NCBI GenBank assembly: GCA_964607765.1
Contig: CAZSNT010000128.1
Location: 1 to 30,979 of the forward strand
From: CAZSNT01 sp964607765
GTDB taxonomy: Bacteria; Verrucomicrobiota; Lentisphaeria; Oligosphaerales; JABHEG01
Length of the DNA: 30,979 bases
Direction: 5' to 3'
Shown piece after piece: positions 1 to 8,393 of this stretch (position 1 is its first letter; every line of letters starts with the position of its first letter). Position numbers and translations under genes: made by a program. The notes under the pieces were generated by a model. The model was not told where the DNA came from. It ran no database searches and saw only the letters and a list, made by a program, of their open reading frames with translations.

Positions 1-25
1 CCGCCGGCTTTTGTCGGCGCTTTCC

Positions 26-42
26 TTAATCCTACCCCTAAT
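26..42. repeat. Inverted partner of the 12-bp array
   Basis: This 17-bp stretch is the reverse complement of positions 100-116 inside the dodecamer array with one mismatch. The two could pair as a long-loop hairpin in a transcript crossing the region. The sequence before it (2-6 with 15-19, CGCCG/CGGCG) can also form a small hairpin, perhaps the end of a gene outside the window. Confidence 0.6.
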
Positions 43-60
43 CCGACGACAAGCAAGGGT

Positions 61-144
61 GAGATTAAGGGTAAGATTAAGGGTAAGATTAAGGGTAAGA
101 TTAGGGGTAAGATTAAGGGTAAGATCAAGGGTAAGATTAAGGGC
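61..144. repeat. 12-bp tandem array, seven units
   Basis: Seven head-to-tail copies of a dodecamer with consensus AAGATTAAGGGT occupy exactly 84 bp. Units differ by at most one or two bases: the first starts GA, the fourth has an A-to-G change, the sixth a T-to-C change, and the last ends in C. The array lies upstream of the sulfatase gene and outside any plausible coding region. An inverted, imperfect copy of the unit sits at 26-42. Function is unknown. Confidence 0.9.
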
Positions 145-216
145 GGAAGCCCCAGCTTAACGATTACCCAGCCGCAGCACACAGCGCCCCCGCAAACCAG
201 CGGCCCCACGACGAGC

Positions 217-1629
217 ATGATCGCCCCATCAAACGTAATAGTGATTCTGGCCGACGACCTCGGCTACGGGGACTTGTCGTGCTACGGCAACCCGGACCTG
301 CGGACTCCGCACCTTGACGCCCTGGCCGGCGAAGGCGTCCGCCTCGATCAGCACTACTCCGCCTCGCCGCTGTGTGCTCCGGCGCGCGCAGGGCTCCTGA
401 CCGGGCGTTACAACCATCGGGTCGGTGCGCTGAGCGTCGAATCGAACCGCGGCCTGGACCGGATCAGCCTGTGCGACGTCACCATCGCCGACCGTTTTGC
501 CGCGGCCGGGTACGCGACCGGGATGGTCGGCAAATGGCACAGCGGCCTGCACGACATGCGCTATCATCCGACCCGCCGCGGCTTTGCGGAGTTCGCAGGT
601 TTTCTGAACGGCGGCATGGACTACTTTGACTGGATCCTCGACACCAACGGCACGCCGTGCCGGAGCGACGGCCGCTACCTCACTGACGTGTTCACGGACG
701 GGGCGGTTGCTTTCATCGAGCGCCACAAGACCGAACCGTTCTTCCTGCACCTGGCCTACAACGCGCCGCACGCGCCGCTGCAGGCCCCGCCGGAGGATCT
801 TGCACGGCACCGCCACAAGACGCATCTGAGCCCCGGCGCACGCCTGCTCTACGCCATGATCGAACGCATGGACGCAGGCATCGGGCGCGTCCTCGAGGCC
901 TTGGAGCAGCACGGTCTCGCCGACAACACGATCGTGCTGTTCTCCAGCGACAACGGGCCTTGGCTGGCCGACCAGGACGGGTACGACTGCTCACGGTTCA
1001 ACGGTCCGTTCCGCGGCATGAAACAGGACGTGCTGGAGGGAGGAATCCGGGTGCCGGCCATCGTGCGTTGGCACGACGGGCTGCCCGCGGGACTCGAGAA
1101 CCGGGACATGGTGCACTTCTGCGACTGGCTGCCCACGCTCCTGGCCGCGTGCGGAGTCCGCACCGCGTCCGAGCTGCCGCTGGACGGTGTAAACGTCCTC
1201 AGCACGCTGCGTGGCGAGACCGGCAGTGTGCCTGACAAGCGGTTCTGGCAGTTCAACCGCTACGAGCCCGTGCCGCACTGCAACGCAGCCATGCGCGACG
1301 GTTGCTGGAAGCTGTTCTGGCCGTTCATCCCCGAGGCGCGGCGCAAGCTGCACGCCGACACGGAAAGCTATCGTGCCAACTTCCGCCGCCCGCACTGTGA
1401 GATGCCCATCACGGTAGAGCCCGTGCCACGAACCATGTCTGTGCCGGGCGCCCCCGAACTCTACAACCTTGCCGACGATCCGGAGGAAAGCCGCAACCTG
1501 GCCGCCGAGAACCCGGGACGTCTGAAGCGCATGATCGACGATCTCGACAACTGGTTCGAGCAGGTCGAGAAGGAACGCCGGGAGCTGCCCGAATACCGGG
1601 GCAGGTCTCTGAGCCGGCAAGGTGCGTAA
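217..1629 (+). CDS. Type I (S1 family) sulfatase, no signal peptide
   Basis: This is a formylglycine-dependent sulfatase that hydrolyses sulfate esters, here probably on a glycan. The signature C-X-P-X-R is intact as CAPAR at residues 53-57, followed by the conserved TGR, so Cys53 should be the residue oxidised to formylglycine. Metal ligands are visible as the N-terminal Asp pair 13-14 and Asp245-Asn246 in SSDNG. Lys106 and His108 in GKWH, His185 and Lys269 match other active-site positions. At 470 aa it has the usual length of the compact family. The start ATG directly precedes the first beta strand, so there is no export signal and the enzyme is predicted to be cytoplasmic. The Shine-Dalgarno is poor. 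The substrate is not readable from sequence, but nearby fucosidases suggest a sulfated fucose-containing glycan. The maturation enzyme is not in the window. Confidence 0.93.
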   Translation: MIAPSNVIVILADDLGYGDLSCYGNPDLRTPHLDALAGEGVRLDQHYSASPLCAPARAGLLTGRYNHRVGALSVESNRGLDRISLCDVTIADRFAAAGYATGMVGKWHSGLHDMRYHPTRRGFAEFAGFLNGGMDYFDWILDTNGTPCRSDGRYLTDVFTDGAVAFIERHKTEPFFLHLAYNAPHAPLQAPPEDLARHRHKTHLSPGARLLYAMIERMDAGIGRVLEALEQHGLADNTIVLFSSDNGPWLADQDGYDCSRFNGPFRGMKQDVLEGGIRVPAIVRWHDGLPAGLENRDMVHFCDWLPTLLAACGVRTASELPLDGVNVLSTLRGETGSVPDKRFWQFNRYEPVPHCNAAMRDGCWKLFWPFIPEARRKLHADTESYRANFRRPHCEMPITVEPVPRTMSVPGAPELYNLADDPEESRNLAAENPGRLKRMIDDLDNWFEQVEKERRELPEYRGRSLSRQGA

Positions 1630-1671
1630 ACATTTCCCCATCTCTCTGCCGTCATTTGCCTCCGTCCCTCG

Positions 1672-1699
1672 TTGACAGGCAGTGAAAGCGCGGTATTTT
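1672..1699 (+). promoter_or_regulatory. Sigma-70-type promoter of the LacI operon
   Basis: A perfect TTGACA (-35) at 1672-1677 is followed 16 bp later by TATTTT (-10) at 1694-1699. It lies 39 bp upstream of the LacI-family start codon, and the predicted start of transcription falls at about 1706, inside the adjoining operator. Confidence 0.55.
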
Positions 1700-1705
1700 C
1701 TTTGC

Positions 1706-1717
1706 GTAAGCGTTTAC
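1706..1717 (+). promoter_or_regulatory. LacI-family operator, likely autoregulatory
   Basis: GTAAGCGTTTAC is an imperfect palindrome with one mismatch between the half sites and a central CG step, the pattern typical of LacI/GalR operators. It sits just downstream of the -10 box and 20 bp before the LacI-family gene, so bound repressor should block initiation of its own operon. Confidence 0.55.
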
Positions 1718-1737
1718 TCGACTCATAACCACACGCC

Positions 1738-2721
1738 ATGACTATCGTCGATTTTGCCAAAGAGGTCGGGGTCTCCACAGCCACTGTGTCGCGCGCGTTC
1801 AGCGACAAGGGGCGGATCAGTGTGGAGACTCGCAGGCGCGTTCTGCGCCAAGCCGAGAAGCTGGGGTACCGGCCGAATCTGCACGCTCGGCAGATGGTGA
1901 CGCGTCGCTCCGACACGTTGGGGTTCCTGTACTCGGTGCCGCCTCACATGGTGGCGGACTACTACACCTCGGAGATCATCTCGGGCATCACGGAAACGGT
2001 GAACAACGAGGGGCTGTATCTGCAGGTCAACGAGATCCCATCGGACATTGACGCTCTTCCCACACGGGTGACTGACCTTGTTCACAGCCGTTGGGTCGAC
2101 GGTCTGATTGTCTACACCGTGCAGTCGTGGACCGACGACCTGGCCGCACTGGCCCGGCGCCAGGGTATGCCGGTCATCGTGCTTGACAATGTGCACAAGG
2201 CATCGGCGGACGTGTTGAGTGTCGGGCCCCAGATCGAAGCGGCCTCGGAAAAGGTCGGCGCGTACCTGCGGCGAATCGGCAGGCGACAACCTGCATTCGT
2301 GCACGGCATTCACGACAGGGTGAAGCTGCGAGGGTTCCGGCGCGGGCTCGAATCGCTGAGCGAGCGGCTTGTAACAGACCCGGGCGGCATGACATTTCAG
2401 GACGGTTACGACGCGTACACGCGGCTGAGTTCCGCAACGGGCGGCGGGCCCGATGCTCTGTTCTGTGCGAACGATGTGCTGGCGGTCGGTGCGATGCGGG
2501 CGGCCCGGGATCGGGGCCGCAGCGTTCCGGGCGATGTGGCGGTGGTCGGCTGCGACGATCTGCAGATGGCGCGGTTTGTGTCACCGGCATTGACCACGAT
2601 CAGGTTACCAAAGCACGAGTTGGGTCGGACAGCGACGCAGCAACTTGTGGCGAAAATCCGGGAGCAACCCGTGCCACCCTCGTCATTTGACTGTCCACTG
2701 ATTTTACGCGAATCGGCATAA
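1738..2721 (+). CDS. LacI/GalR-family transcriptional regulator
   Basis: A DNA-binding repressor of 327 aa, the usual family length. The N-terminal helix-turn-helix is clear at residues 1-22 (DFAKEVGVSTATVSRAF), followed by the third helix and the GYRPN segment, then the hinge region leading to a periplasmic-binding-protein-like effector domain from about residue 58. A conserved NDVLAVGAM segment lies near residues 243-251. It is the first gene of a likely operon: its stop is followed 14 bp later by the aminotransferase start, with a good AAGGAG site in between. A LacI-type palindrome at 1706-1717 suggests it represses itself and the two downstream genes. The effector is unknown; a sugar or sugar phosphate is typical for the family. 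Confidence 0.93.
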   Translation: MTIVDFAKEVGVSTATVSRAFSDKGRISVETRRRVLRQAEKLGYRPNLHARQMVTRRSDTLGFLYSVPPHMVADYYTSEIISGITETVNNEGLYLQVNEIPSDIDALPTRVTDLVHSRWVDGLIVYTVQSWTDDLAALARRQGMPVIVLDNVHKASADVLSVGPQIEAASEKVGAYLRRIGRRQPAFVHGIHDRVKLRGFRRGLESLSERLVTDPGGMTFQDGYDAYTRLSSATGGGPDALFCANDVLAVGAMRAARDRGRSVPGDVAVVGCDDLQMARFVSPALTTIRLPKHELGRTATQQLVAKIREQPVPPSSFDCPLILRESA

Positions 2722-2735
2722 GAAGGAGTACGAAA

Positions 2736-3860
2736 ATGCAGGTTGGATTCTACGGTCACGTCAAGCAGTACGAGAACATCAAGTCCGAGATCGACGCAAA
2801 CATGCGGGAAGTGCTGCTGAGCGGCAAGTATGTGCAGGGCCCCATGCTGGCCCGGTTCGAAGAGGAACTGAAGGAGTACTTCGGCTGCAAGTACGCGATC
2901 GGTGTGGGCAACGGCACGGACGCTATCTGGCTGTCGCTCATCGCGCTGGGCGTGGGGCCGGGCGATGAGGTCATCACGCACCCCAACACGTTCTTTGCCA
3001 CGGCGGAAGCCGCCTGGATCGTGGGCTGCAAGGTCAGGTTCGTCGATTGCGATCCCAAAACGAAGAACATCGACCCGGCCAGGATCGAGGCCGCGATCAC
3101 CGACCGCACGAAGGCCATTATCCCGGTTCACCTCTACGGACAGTGCGCGAACATGCCCGAGATCCGTAAGATCGCCGACAAGTACAACCTGTTCGTCATC
3201 GAGGATAACGCGCAGGGCATCGACGGACACGGCGACACATTCCGTCAGGGCGAGTTGAGCGACACGGTGTCGACCAGCTTCATCATTCAGAAGAACCTGG
3301 GCTGCTTCGGCGACGGCGGCGCGGTGTTCACGGACAATCCGGAGGTCGACGCCATCGTCCGCAAACTGCGCAATCACGGTTCCGCGCAGCGCGACCATCA
3401 CTCCCCGGGCTTCAACAGCCGCCTGGACGACATTCAGGCCGGCGTTCTGAGCGCGAAACTCAAGCACATCACGGCTTGGACCGATCAGCGTATCGGCTGG
3501 GCCAAGCGCTATGACGCGGGACTCCAGGGCGTGCAGGCCATCGAACTGCCCTACGCCTGCCCCGGCTACCGACACGTGTACCACCTCTACGTTGTCGAGA
3601 CAAAAGACCCGGCGCAGCGCGCGTGCCTGCTGCAGTACCTGAACGACAACGGGGTCGACGCCAAAACACACTACTCCATCCCCATCCACCAGCAGGACGG
3701 CTATCCCTGGGGCAAGGACGCAGACATTGTCGGGTCCGTGGCCAACGCGGAGCGCAACGCGGCATCGTGCGTCAGCCTGCCCATGTTCCCCGAACTGACA
3801 GCTGACGAAGTCGACTATGTGATTGAGAAAGTCCTGGCGTGGGACAAGGCGAACGCGTAG
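2736..3860 (+). CDS. DegT/DnrJ/EryC1/StrS-family sugar aminotransferase
   Basis: A pyridoxal-phosphate enzyme of the fold I sugar aminotransferase family, 374 aa, full length. The cofactor Lys is Lys186 in the QKNLGCFGDGG block, and Asp157 in VIEDNAQ should contact the pyridine nitrogen. GNGTDA at 58-63 is the phosphate-binding loop. Family members transfer an amino group, usually from glutamate, onto a keto sugar. The GAAGGAG ribosome site at 2722-2728 is strong and supports this start. It sits between a LacI-type regulator and a Gfo/Idh dehydrogenase. Such pairs occur where the dehydrogenase makes a keto sugar that the aminotransferase then aminates, but the sugar here is unknown. Confidence 0.93.
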   Translation: MQVGFYGHVKQYENIKSEIDANMREVLLSGKYVQGPMLARFEEELKEYFGCKYAIGVGNGTDAIWLSLIALGVGPGDEVITHPNTFFATAEAAWIVGCKVRFVDCDPKTKNIDPARIEAAITDRTKAIIPVHLYGQCANMPEIRKIADKYNLFVIEDNAQGIDGHGDTFRQGELSDTVSTSFIIQKNLGCFGDGGAVFTDNPEVDAIVRKLRNHGSAQRDHHSPGFNSRLDDIQAGVLSAKLKHITAWTDQRIGWAKRYDAGLQGVQAIELPYACPGYRHVYHLYVVETKDPAQRACLLQYLNDNGVDAKTHYSIPIHQQDGYPWGKDADIVGSVANAERNAASCVSLPMFPELTADEVDYVIEKVLAWDKANA

Positions 3861-3863
3861 ACC

Positions 3864-3880
3864 GGAGACGGAAGACGGAG
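3864..3880. repeat. Short heptamer repeat between operon genes
   Basis: GGAGACG, GAAGACG and a partial GAG follow each other head to tail in the 60-bp spacer between the aminotransferase and the Gfo/Idh gene. It is a small example of the heptameric intergenic arrays seen more fully near 19000-19180. Confidence 0.45.
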
Positions 3881-3920
3881 CGCACTACTCAGGCATCTTG
3901 CGAGTGAGACAGGAGACGAC

Positions 3921-4988
3921 ATGAAGACCTACAGTGCGGTTGTGGTCGGCATGGGTAAGCGTGGCAAGCACCATGCGGCCGCGTTTGAAAACAACGACAG
4001 CTTTGAGGTCGTTGGTATCTGCGATACTGACGAGTCCAGGCTTGCCGAGGCGAAAGCGCTGCTCGGCAAAGACGTGGCCGTGTCGACCGATGCAGCCGCA
4101 CTGGCTGCCGATCTGAAGCCGGACGTGTTCTGCTTCTGCACCATGCCGCACCTGCGCAAGGACTTCATTCGCATCGGCATCGAGAACGACGCCAAGCTCA
4201 TCGCTTTCGAGAAGCCCGTGGGCGACTCGAGTGCTGCAGCGCTCGAGATCAAGCGAATGATCGACGACAGCGGCGTGAAGGCAGTGGTGAGTCATCAGCA
4301 CCGCTACGGCGTGCACTACCGCAAAGTCAAGGAGATCATTGACAGCGGCGCGCTCGGCCGCGTGCACACGGTGTACGGGACCGCGCTGGGCTGGATGATG
4401 CACATGATGACGCACCTGCTCGACTACATGCGCTGGTACAACGACGAGGCCGAGGCGGAGTGGGTCATGGGCCAGGCAGCCGGCAGAGGCAAGTTCGGCG
4501 ACAACCACCCCTCCCCCGACTACATCGCCGGCGTCATCCAGTTCGCGAATGGCGTGCGTGGCGTGGTCGAAGCGGGCGGCGGCGCGCCGAATGTACCCGA
4601 GGTCGGTAAGTGGTGGGGGCGCAACCGGATCGGCGCACAGGGCACGGAAGGCTTTGCGGAAGTCCTGACCAACGGCGGCTGGCGCGCAGTGACGGCGAAC
4701 GGTGCAGTGTCAGGCGATGGCGCGATGAACTACGAGGTAGACATGCCGCCTTACGTCCAGGAGATGGCCGACTGGCTGAATGACGACAGCAAGCTGCACG
4801 CCTGCAACTTCCAGAGCGCCTACAAGGGATTCGAGATCATGATGGGGCTGTGCCGGTCCGTGATCGACGGCGGTCAGATCGCCCTGCCCCTGACCGACGG
4901 CCGCAATGAACTGGCCGAGATGCAGAAGCTGATCCCGGATCGCCCGGTCATCCTGTCGCACCCCGACAGTCGGGAAGAGTACTGCTAG
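3921..4988 (+). CDS. Gfo/Idh/MocA-family oxidoreductase (1)
   Basis: An NAD(P)-dependent dehydrogenase of 355 aa. The Rossmann glycine motif is GMGKRG at 10-15, and the family's EKP triad is at 97-99 (FEKPVG), whose Lys is the usual catalytic residue. The downstream segment with His161, His165 and Asp168 resembles the substrate-side H-x-x-D helix. The second half is the alpha/beta dimerisation domain. AGGAG at 3911-3915 gives a good ribosome site. It is the third gene of the LacI-aminotransferase operon, 60 bp after the aminotransferase. Oxidation of a sugar hydroxyl to a ketone before amination is a reasonable inference. No signal peptide is visible, so it is cytoplasmic. Confidence 0.92.
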   Translation: MKTYSAVVVGMGKRGKHHAAAFENNDSFEVVGICDTDESRLAEAKALLGKDVAVSTDAAALAADLKPDVFCFCTMPHLRKDFIRIGIENDAKLIAFEKPVGDSSAAALEIKRMIDDSGVKAVVSHQHRYGVHYRKVKEIIDSGALGRVHTVYGTALGWMMHMMTHLLDYMRWYNDEAEAEWVMGQAAGRGKFGDNHPSPDYIAGVIQFANGVRGVVEAGGGAPNVPEVGKWWGRNRIGAQGTEGFAEVLTNGGWRAVTANGAVSGDGAMNYEVDMPPYVQEMADWLNDDSKLHACNFQSAYKGFEIMMGLCRSVIDGGQIALPLTDGRNELAEMQKLIPDRPVILSHPDSREEYC

Positions 4989-5019
4989 GCGGCAGCGGAC
5001 GGAGCTTCCGCCCGCCGCC
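4988..5019. terminator. GC-rich hairpin between convergent genes
   Basis: An inner CGGA-GCT-TCCG hairpin (5000-5010) is flanked by GGCGG and CCGCC arms. It starts at the stop of the Gfo/Idh gene and ends about 20 bp before the stop of the convergent pseudopilin gene. No T-tract follows on either strand, so a terminator role is only tentative. Confidence 0.3.
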
Positions 5020-5037
5020 GTCAGCCTCGAGGGGCAA

Positions 5038-5760
5038 CTACAGCCACCAGTTGTTGTTGGCGACAACGTACCAGAGCGCGTTGTTGCGTTGGACGTACTG
5101 CATTTTGCGCCATTCCGCGTGGCCGTCCCAGAACGTGATGCTGGCGCCGTAGCCGTGGCGGTAGCACGTCTTGTTCCAGTGGCCACCTTCGGCGCCGGAG
5201 CCGTTACGTTCGTCGCTCTGCGGGTACTTGTTGGAGTTACCCCAGTTAATCTGCCAGTCGGCGCCATCGGCGAACTCGAGCTTGGCGGATGGATCCTTGA
5301 TCTTGTTGTTGCTGTGACCGCGGTGATAGGCGGTGTTGCGTCCAGGAAGGCGCTCCAGGTTGTAACCGTAGCTCTTGTGCAGCAGCGCGCCTTGCGCATT
5401 GATGTTCAGCGTCGGCGTCTTGTTCTTGCGCGTGGGGCAACCGCGATCCACCGGCCAACGGGCGTTGTTGTCGCGCGTCACGCCTGCGTACCCGTGAAAA
5501 TCCCTGTTCTGATGCCATATCCACGGCGATTTCCTGACGCCGCCATTCGAGCCGCCCATGGGCACTGCCCAGCCCTTGTTGTCGTTCTCGTACAAGCGGT
5601 TTGCCGTGCTCAACTGTTTGATGTTGTTGATGCAGCCGCTCCGACGGGCCATTTCCTGGGCCTGTCGCAAGGCCGGCAACAGCATAGCGGCCAGAATCGC
5701 GATGATGGCGATGACCACCAGAAGCTCGATAAGTGTGAAACGATGATTGCGGCACTGCAT
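5038..5760 (-). CDS. Prepilin-like N-methylation / H-X9-DG domain protein
   Basis: A 240-aa surface protein with a type IV prepilin-like N terminus: residues 8-29 form the FTLIELL hydrophobic helix, with the conserved Glu at mature position 5 (Glu12). The residue before the expected cut is Arg7 rather than the usual Gly. The C-terminal region carries an exact H-X9-DG motif (His202, then nine residues, Asp212-Gly213), the processing-associated signature seen in large PVC-phylum families of this protein. An AAAGGAG site at 5770-5776 on the minus strand supports the start. These proteins occur in many copies in Lentisphaerae and Planctomycetes, and their role is poorly known. It stands alone, downstream of GH95 on the same strand. 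Confidence 0.9.
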   Translation of the reverse strand: MQCRNHRFTLIELLVVIAIIAILAAMLLPALRQAQEMARRSGCINNIKQLSTANRLYENDNKGWAVPMGGSNGGVRKSPWIWHQNRDFHGYAGVTRDNNARWPVDRGCPTRKNKTPTLNINAQGALLHKSYGYNLERLPGRNTAYHRGHSNNKIKDPSAKLEFADGADWQINWGNSNKYPQSDERNGSGAEGGHWNKTCYRHGYGASITFWDGHAEWRKMQYVQRNNALWYVVANNNWWL

Positions 5761-5874
5761 GTCGGGGCTCTCCTTTGTTCGGTTATGATTGTCGCGCGCT
5801 CACATCCCTTCCACCGCACACACAAAGAGGTTTAAAATAGCGCCTCAGGGGAGAAAAGCAAGAACGGAGCGAAG

Positions 5875-5891
5875 GCCAGTCGGAGACTGGC
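5875..5891. other. Perfect 7-bp stem hairpin
   Basis: GCCAGTC and GACTGGC form a perfect stem around a 3-nt GGA loop in the spacer between GH95 and the pseudopilin gene. On the minus strand it lies 127 bp after the GH95 stop and before the pseudopilin promoter region. It could be an attenuator or a weak terminator; no T-run follows. Confidence 0.4.
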
Positions 5892-6017
5892 TGCCCGGCC
5901 CCCTTCCCGGCGGGCAACCTGTGACGCTCGAACGACGCAGGAAAGGCGTCGCTGACGGAACTCGAGCCCTGGGGCATCCGCCCGCCTATAGTGACCGGCC
6001 TCCGGCGATGCGCCTGA

Positions 6018-8393
6018 CTACGTCCCGTCGGTTTGGACGAGCGCATAAATCGCGCCGGGCTCCGTGGCGAAGGATACCGTGCCGCCTGAGAGTGTCTCGC
6101 ACGCAATCCCGGCTCCGTCGCGCTGCACGCCCCAGGCGCCCCCTTCCGCCCTCACCACGCATCGCCCACCGAGTGTCGACAGAATCTCGGCCCGGCTGAT
6201 CGCCCCGTCCTGCCACTGCGCGTCGACCACAAATCCGCCCCGAGCACGCAATCCCCGCATCGCGCCTTGCGGCCAGGCAGCGGGCAAAGCCGGCAGCAGG
6301 TGAATCTCGTCCAGATGGCTCTGCACAAGCATCTCAGCGATACCGGCCGCGGCCCCGAAGTTGCCGTCAATCTGGAACGGCGGATGCGCGTCGAACAGGT
6401 TCGGGTACATGCCGCCCCGCCCCTTGCTGCCGACCGGCGCCAACAGGTTGAGCAGGATCTTGTAGGCGTGGTTGCCGTCCAGGAACCTGGCCCAGAGGTT
6501 GACTTTCCAGCCCATGGACCAACCGGTCGCGCCGTCGCCGCGGAAAATCAACGACTGCCGGGCCGCCTTGAACACGTCGGGATGCTCTTTCCAGTTGATG
6601 TCACAGCCCGGGTACACGCCCCAGAGGTGGGACACATGCCGATGCTGGTTCTCCGGACCGTCCTTGTCCTCGAGCCACTCCTGGAGTTGACCGTGCCTGC
6701 CGATCTGGTTGGGCGCGATCCGCGCGCGCATGTCCTCGAGTTTCTGCGCGAACAGTTCGTCCGTGCCCAGGACATGACTTGCCGCGACACAGGCATCGAA
6801 CAGCGTGCGGATGATCTGGTGATCCATGGTCGGGCCGGCCACGAGTCCGCCCTGCTCCGGTGAGTTCGACGGCGTGCTGATCAGCCATCCCGTCTTCGAA
6901 TCCTCGACCAGCACATCGACAAAGAAGAGGGCCGCGCCGCGCATGATGGGGTACGCCACACCGCGCAGGAACTCGGTATCGCCCGTGAACAGGTAGTGTT
7001 CCCACAGATGCGTGCTCAGCCACGCGCCGCCCGTGGGCCAGATCCCGTGATCGGAGCTGTTGATGGGGGCCGCGCCACGCCACAGATCGAAGTTGTGATG
7101 CAGCACCCAGCCGCGTGCTCCGTAGTGCGCGCGCGCCGTTCTGCTGCCCGATTCGACCAGGTCTGCAAGCGCATCGAACAGGGGACCGTGACACTCAGGC
7201 AACGCACCGAGCTCTGTCGGCCAGTAGTTCATCTCCGCGTTGATGTTGGTGGTGTACTTGCTGTCCCACGGCGGCTTGAGATGCGGGTTCCACACGCCCT
7301 GCAGGTTGGCCGGTTGCGAGCCTGGCCGACTGCATGCGATGAGCAGGTACCGGCCGAACTGGAACGTGAGCGCCGCCAAGTCAGCGTCATTGCCTTCGCC
7401 AAAGCCTTCAACGCGCTGGTCTGTGGGCTGTTTCGCTGCCTCTGTTCGTCCCAGATCCAGAGAGACCCGATCGTAGAGCGGTTGATAATCAGCCAGGTGC
7501 CGCGTCAACAGACTGTCGAAATCGGCGCTGTTGACTCCCACCAGCACAGCGCGACACGACGCGGACGGGGCCGCCCCCAGTTCCCGCCAGCTCTTCACGT
7601 TCGTGGCGACAGTGAGGAACAGCACGACGCTGTCCGCGTCACTCACCTGCAGACACCGGTCCCCGACGTCAATCTGGCCGCCGGCCGCCACCACCTGCAG
7701 GTGCGCCTCGAACGCGACGCCGTCTTCCTGCACTCGCCCCTGCATGACCAGCCTGTCCGGAGCGACTGCAGTCGTGCTGGTGCTCTGATGCGGACTGTCC
7801 AGCCGCAGCCGGCAGGTGATGTTGCCGGGACGGTTCGCGCTCAGTCGCGTGACGATGACCCGGTCTGGGTATGAAGCAAACATCTCGCGCGTGAAAGCGA
7901 CGCCGTTGTTCGTGTATTCCACGCGATGTACAGCGGTGGTCAGATCAAGCGTTCGCCGGTAATCTGTTGCGGTCCGGTGCGCCGGAACGTCGATCCACAG
8001 GTCGCCGCAAGGCTGGAATGCCTTCTGGCCTACGGGTACGCTCATGAACTCTTCCATCGCCAGCTCTTCCGCCTCGAGTTGCTTGCCCTCGTGGAGCAGC
8101 TTCCGCAACACGGGCAGGACATCGACCGCCCCGTCGTGGGCATAGTCGTGCGGTCTGCCGGTCCAGACCGTGTCCTCATTGAACTGCAGACGCTCCCGCC
8201 TGACGCCACCGAAGATCATCGCACCCAGCTGCCCGTTCCCTATCGGCAGCGCTTCCTCCCACTTGAGCGCAGGGCGTCGATACCACAGCGCCCGCCCGGA
8301 TTCGGGCGCCTGTGCTTTGCCCTTCAACGCAGCCGGCTCCGCAGGCTCGAGCCAATCCGACGTCGGGCTCAAGCGCATTTCACTGTCAGCCAT
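6018..8393 (-). CDS. GH95 alpha-L-fucosidase (or alpha-L-galactosidase)
   Basis: A large glycoside hydrolase of 791 aa. Numbers below refer to the longer open frame beginning at 8420. The N-terminal beta-sandwich starts near residue 45 (LPIGNGQLGAM at 58-68), and the (alpha/alpha)6 barrel carries the family hallmarks: the NINAEMNYW block with Asn392 and Asn394, the SPE block with Glu522, and QIDGNFG with Asp684. By comparison with bifidobacterial AfcA these are the water-activating asparagines, the catalytic acid and an essential Asp. GH95 inverts alpha-1,2-linked fucose; some members act on alpha-L-galactose. The ATG at 8393 is chosen because GAAGGAG (8403-8409) lies 9 nt upstream, whereas 8420 has none. 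No signal peptide is visible, so the enzyme is predicted to be cytoplasmic. Confidence 0.93.
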   Translation of the reverse strand: MADSEMRLSPTSDWLEPAEPAALKGKAQAPESGRALWYRRPALKWEEALPIGNGQLGAMIFGGVRRERLQFNEDTVWTGRPHDYAHDGAVDVLPVLRKLLHEGKQLEAEELAMEEFMSVPVGQKAFQPCGDLWIDVPAHRTATDYRRTLDLTTAVHRVEYTNNGVAFTREMFASYPDRVIVTRLSANRPGNITCRLRLDSPHQSTSTTAVAPDRLVMQGRVQEDGVAFEAHLQVVAAGGQIDVGDRCLQVSDADSVVLFLTVATNVKSWRELGAAPSASCRAVLVGVNSADFDSLLTRHLADYQPLYDRVSLDLGRTEAAKQPTDQRVEGFGEGNDADLAALTFQFGRYLLIACSRPGSQPANLQGVWNPHLKPPWDSKYTTNINAEMNYWPTELGALPECHGPLFDALADLVESGSRTARAHYGARGWVLHHNFDLWRGAAPINSSDHGIWPTGGAWLSTHLWEHYLFTGDTEFLRGVAYPIMRGAALFFVDVLVEDSKTGWLISTPSNSPEQGGLVAGPTMDHQIIRTLFDACVAASHVLGTDELFAQKLEDMRARIAPNQIGRHGQLQEWLEDKDGPENQHRHVSHLWGVYPGCDINWKEHPDVFKAARQSLIFRGDGATGWSMGWKVNLWARFLDGNHAYKILLNLLAPVGSKGRGGMYPNLFDAHPPFQIDGNFGAAAGIAEMLVQSHLDEIHLLPALPAAWPQGAMRGLRARGGFVVDAQWQDGAISRAEILSTLGGRCVVRAEGGAWGVQRDGAGIACETLSGGTVSFATEPGAIYALVQTDGT

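Noticed and set aside
61..144. CRISPR-like array
   Set aside because: The repeats are directly adjacent with no spacers and the unit is only 12 bp.
2406..3689. 427-aa open frame on the minus strand
   Set aside because: It is antisense to the LacI and aminotransferase genes, both with clear family motifs and ribosome sites.
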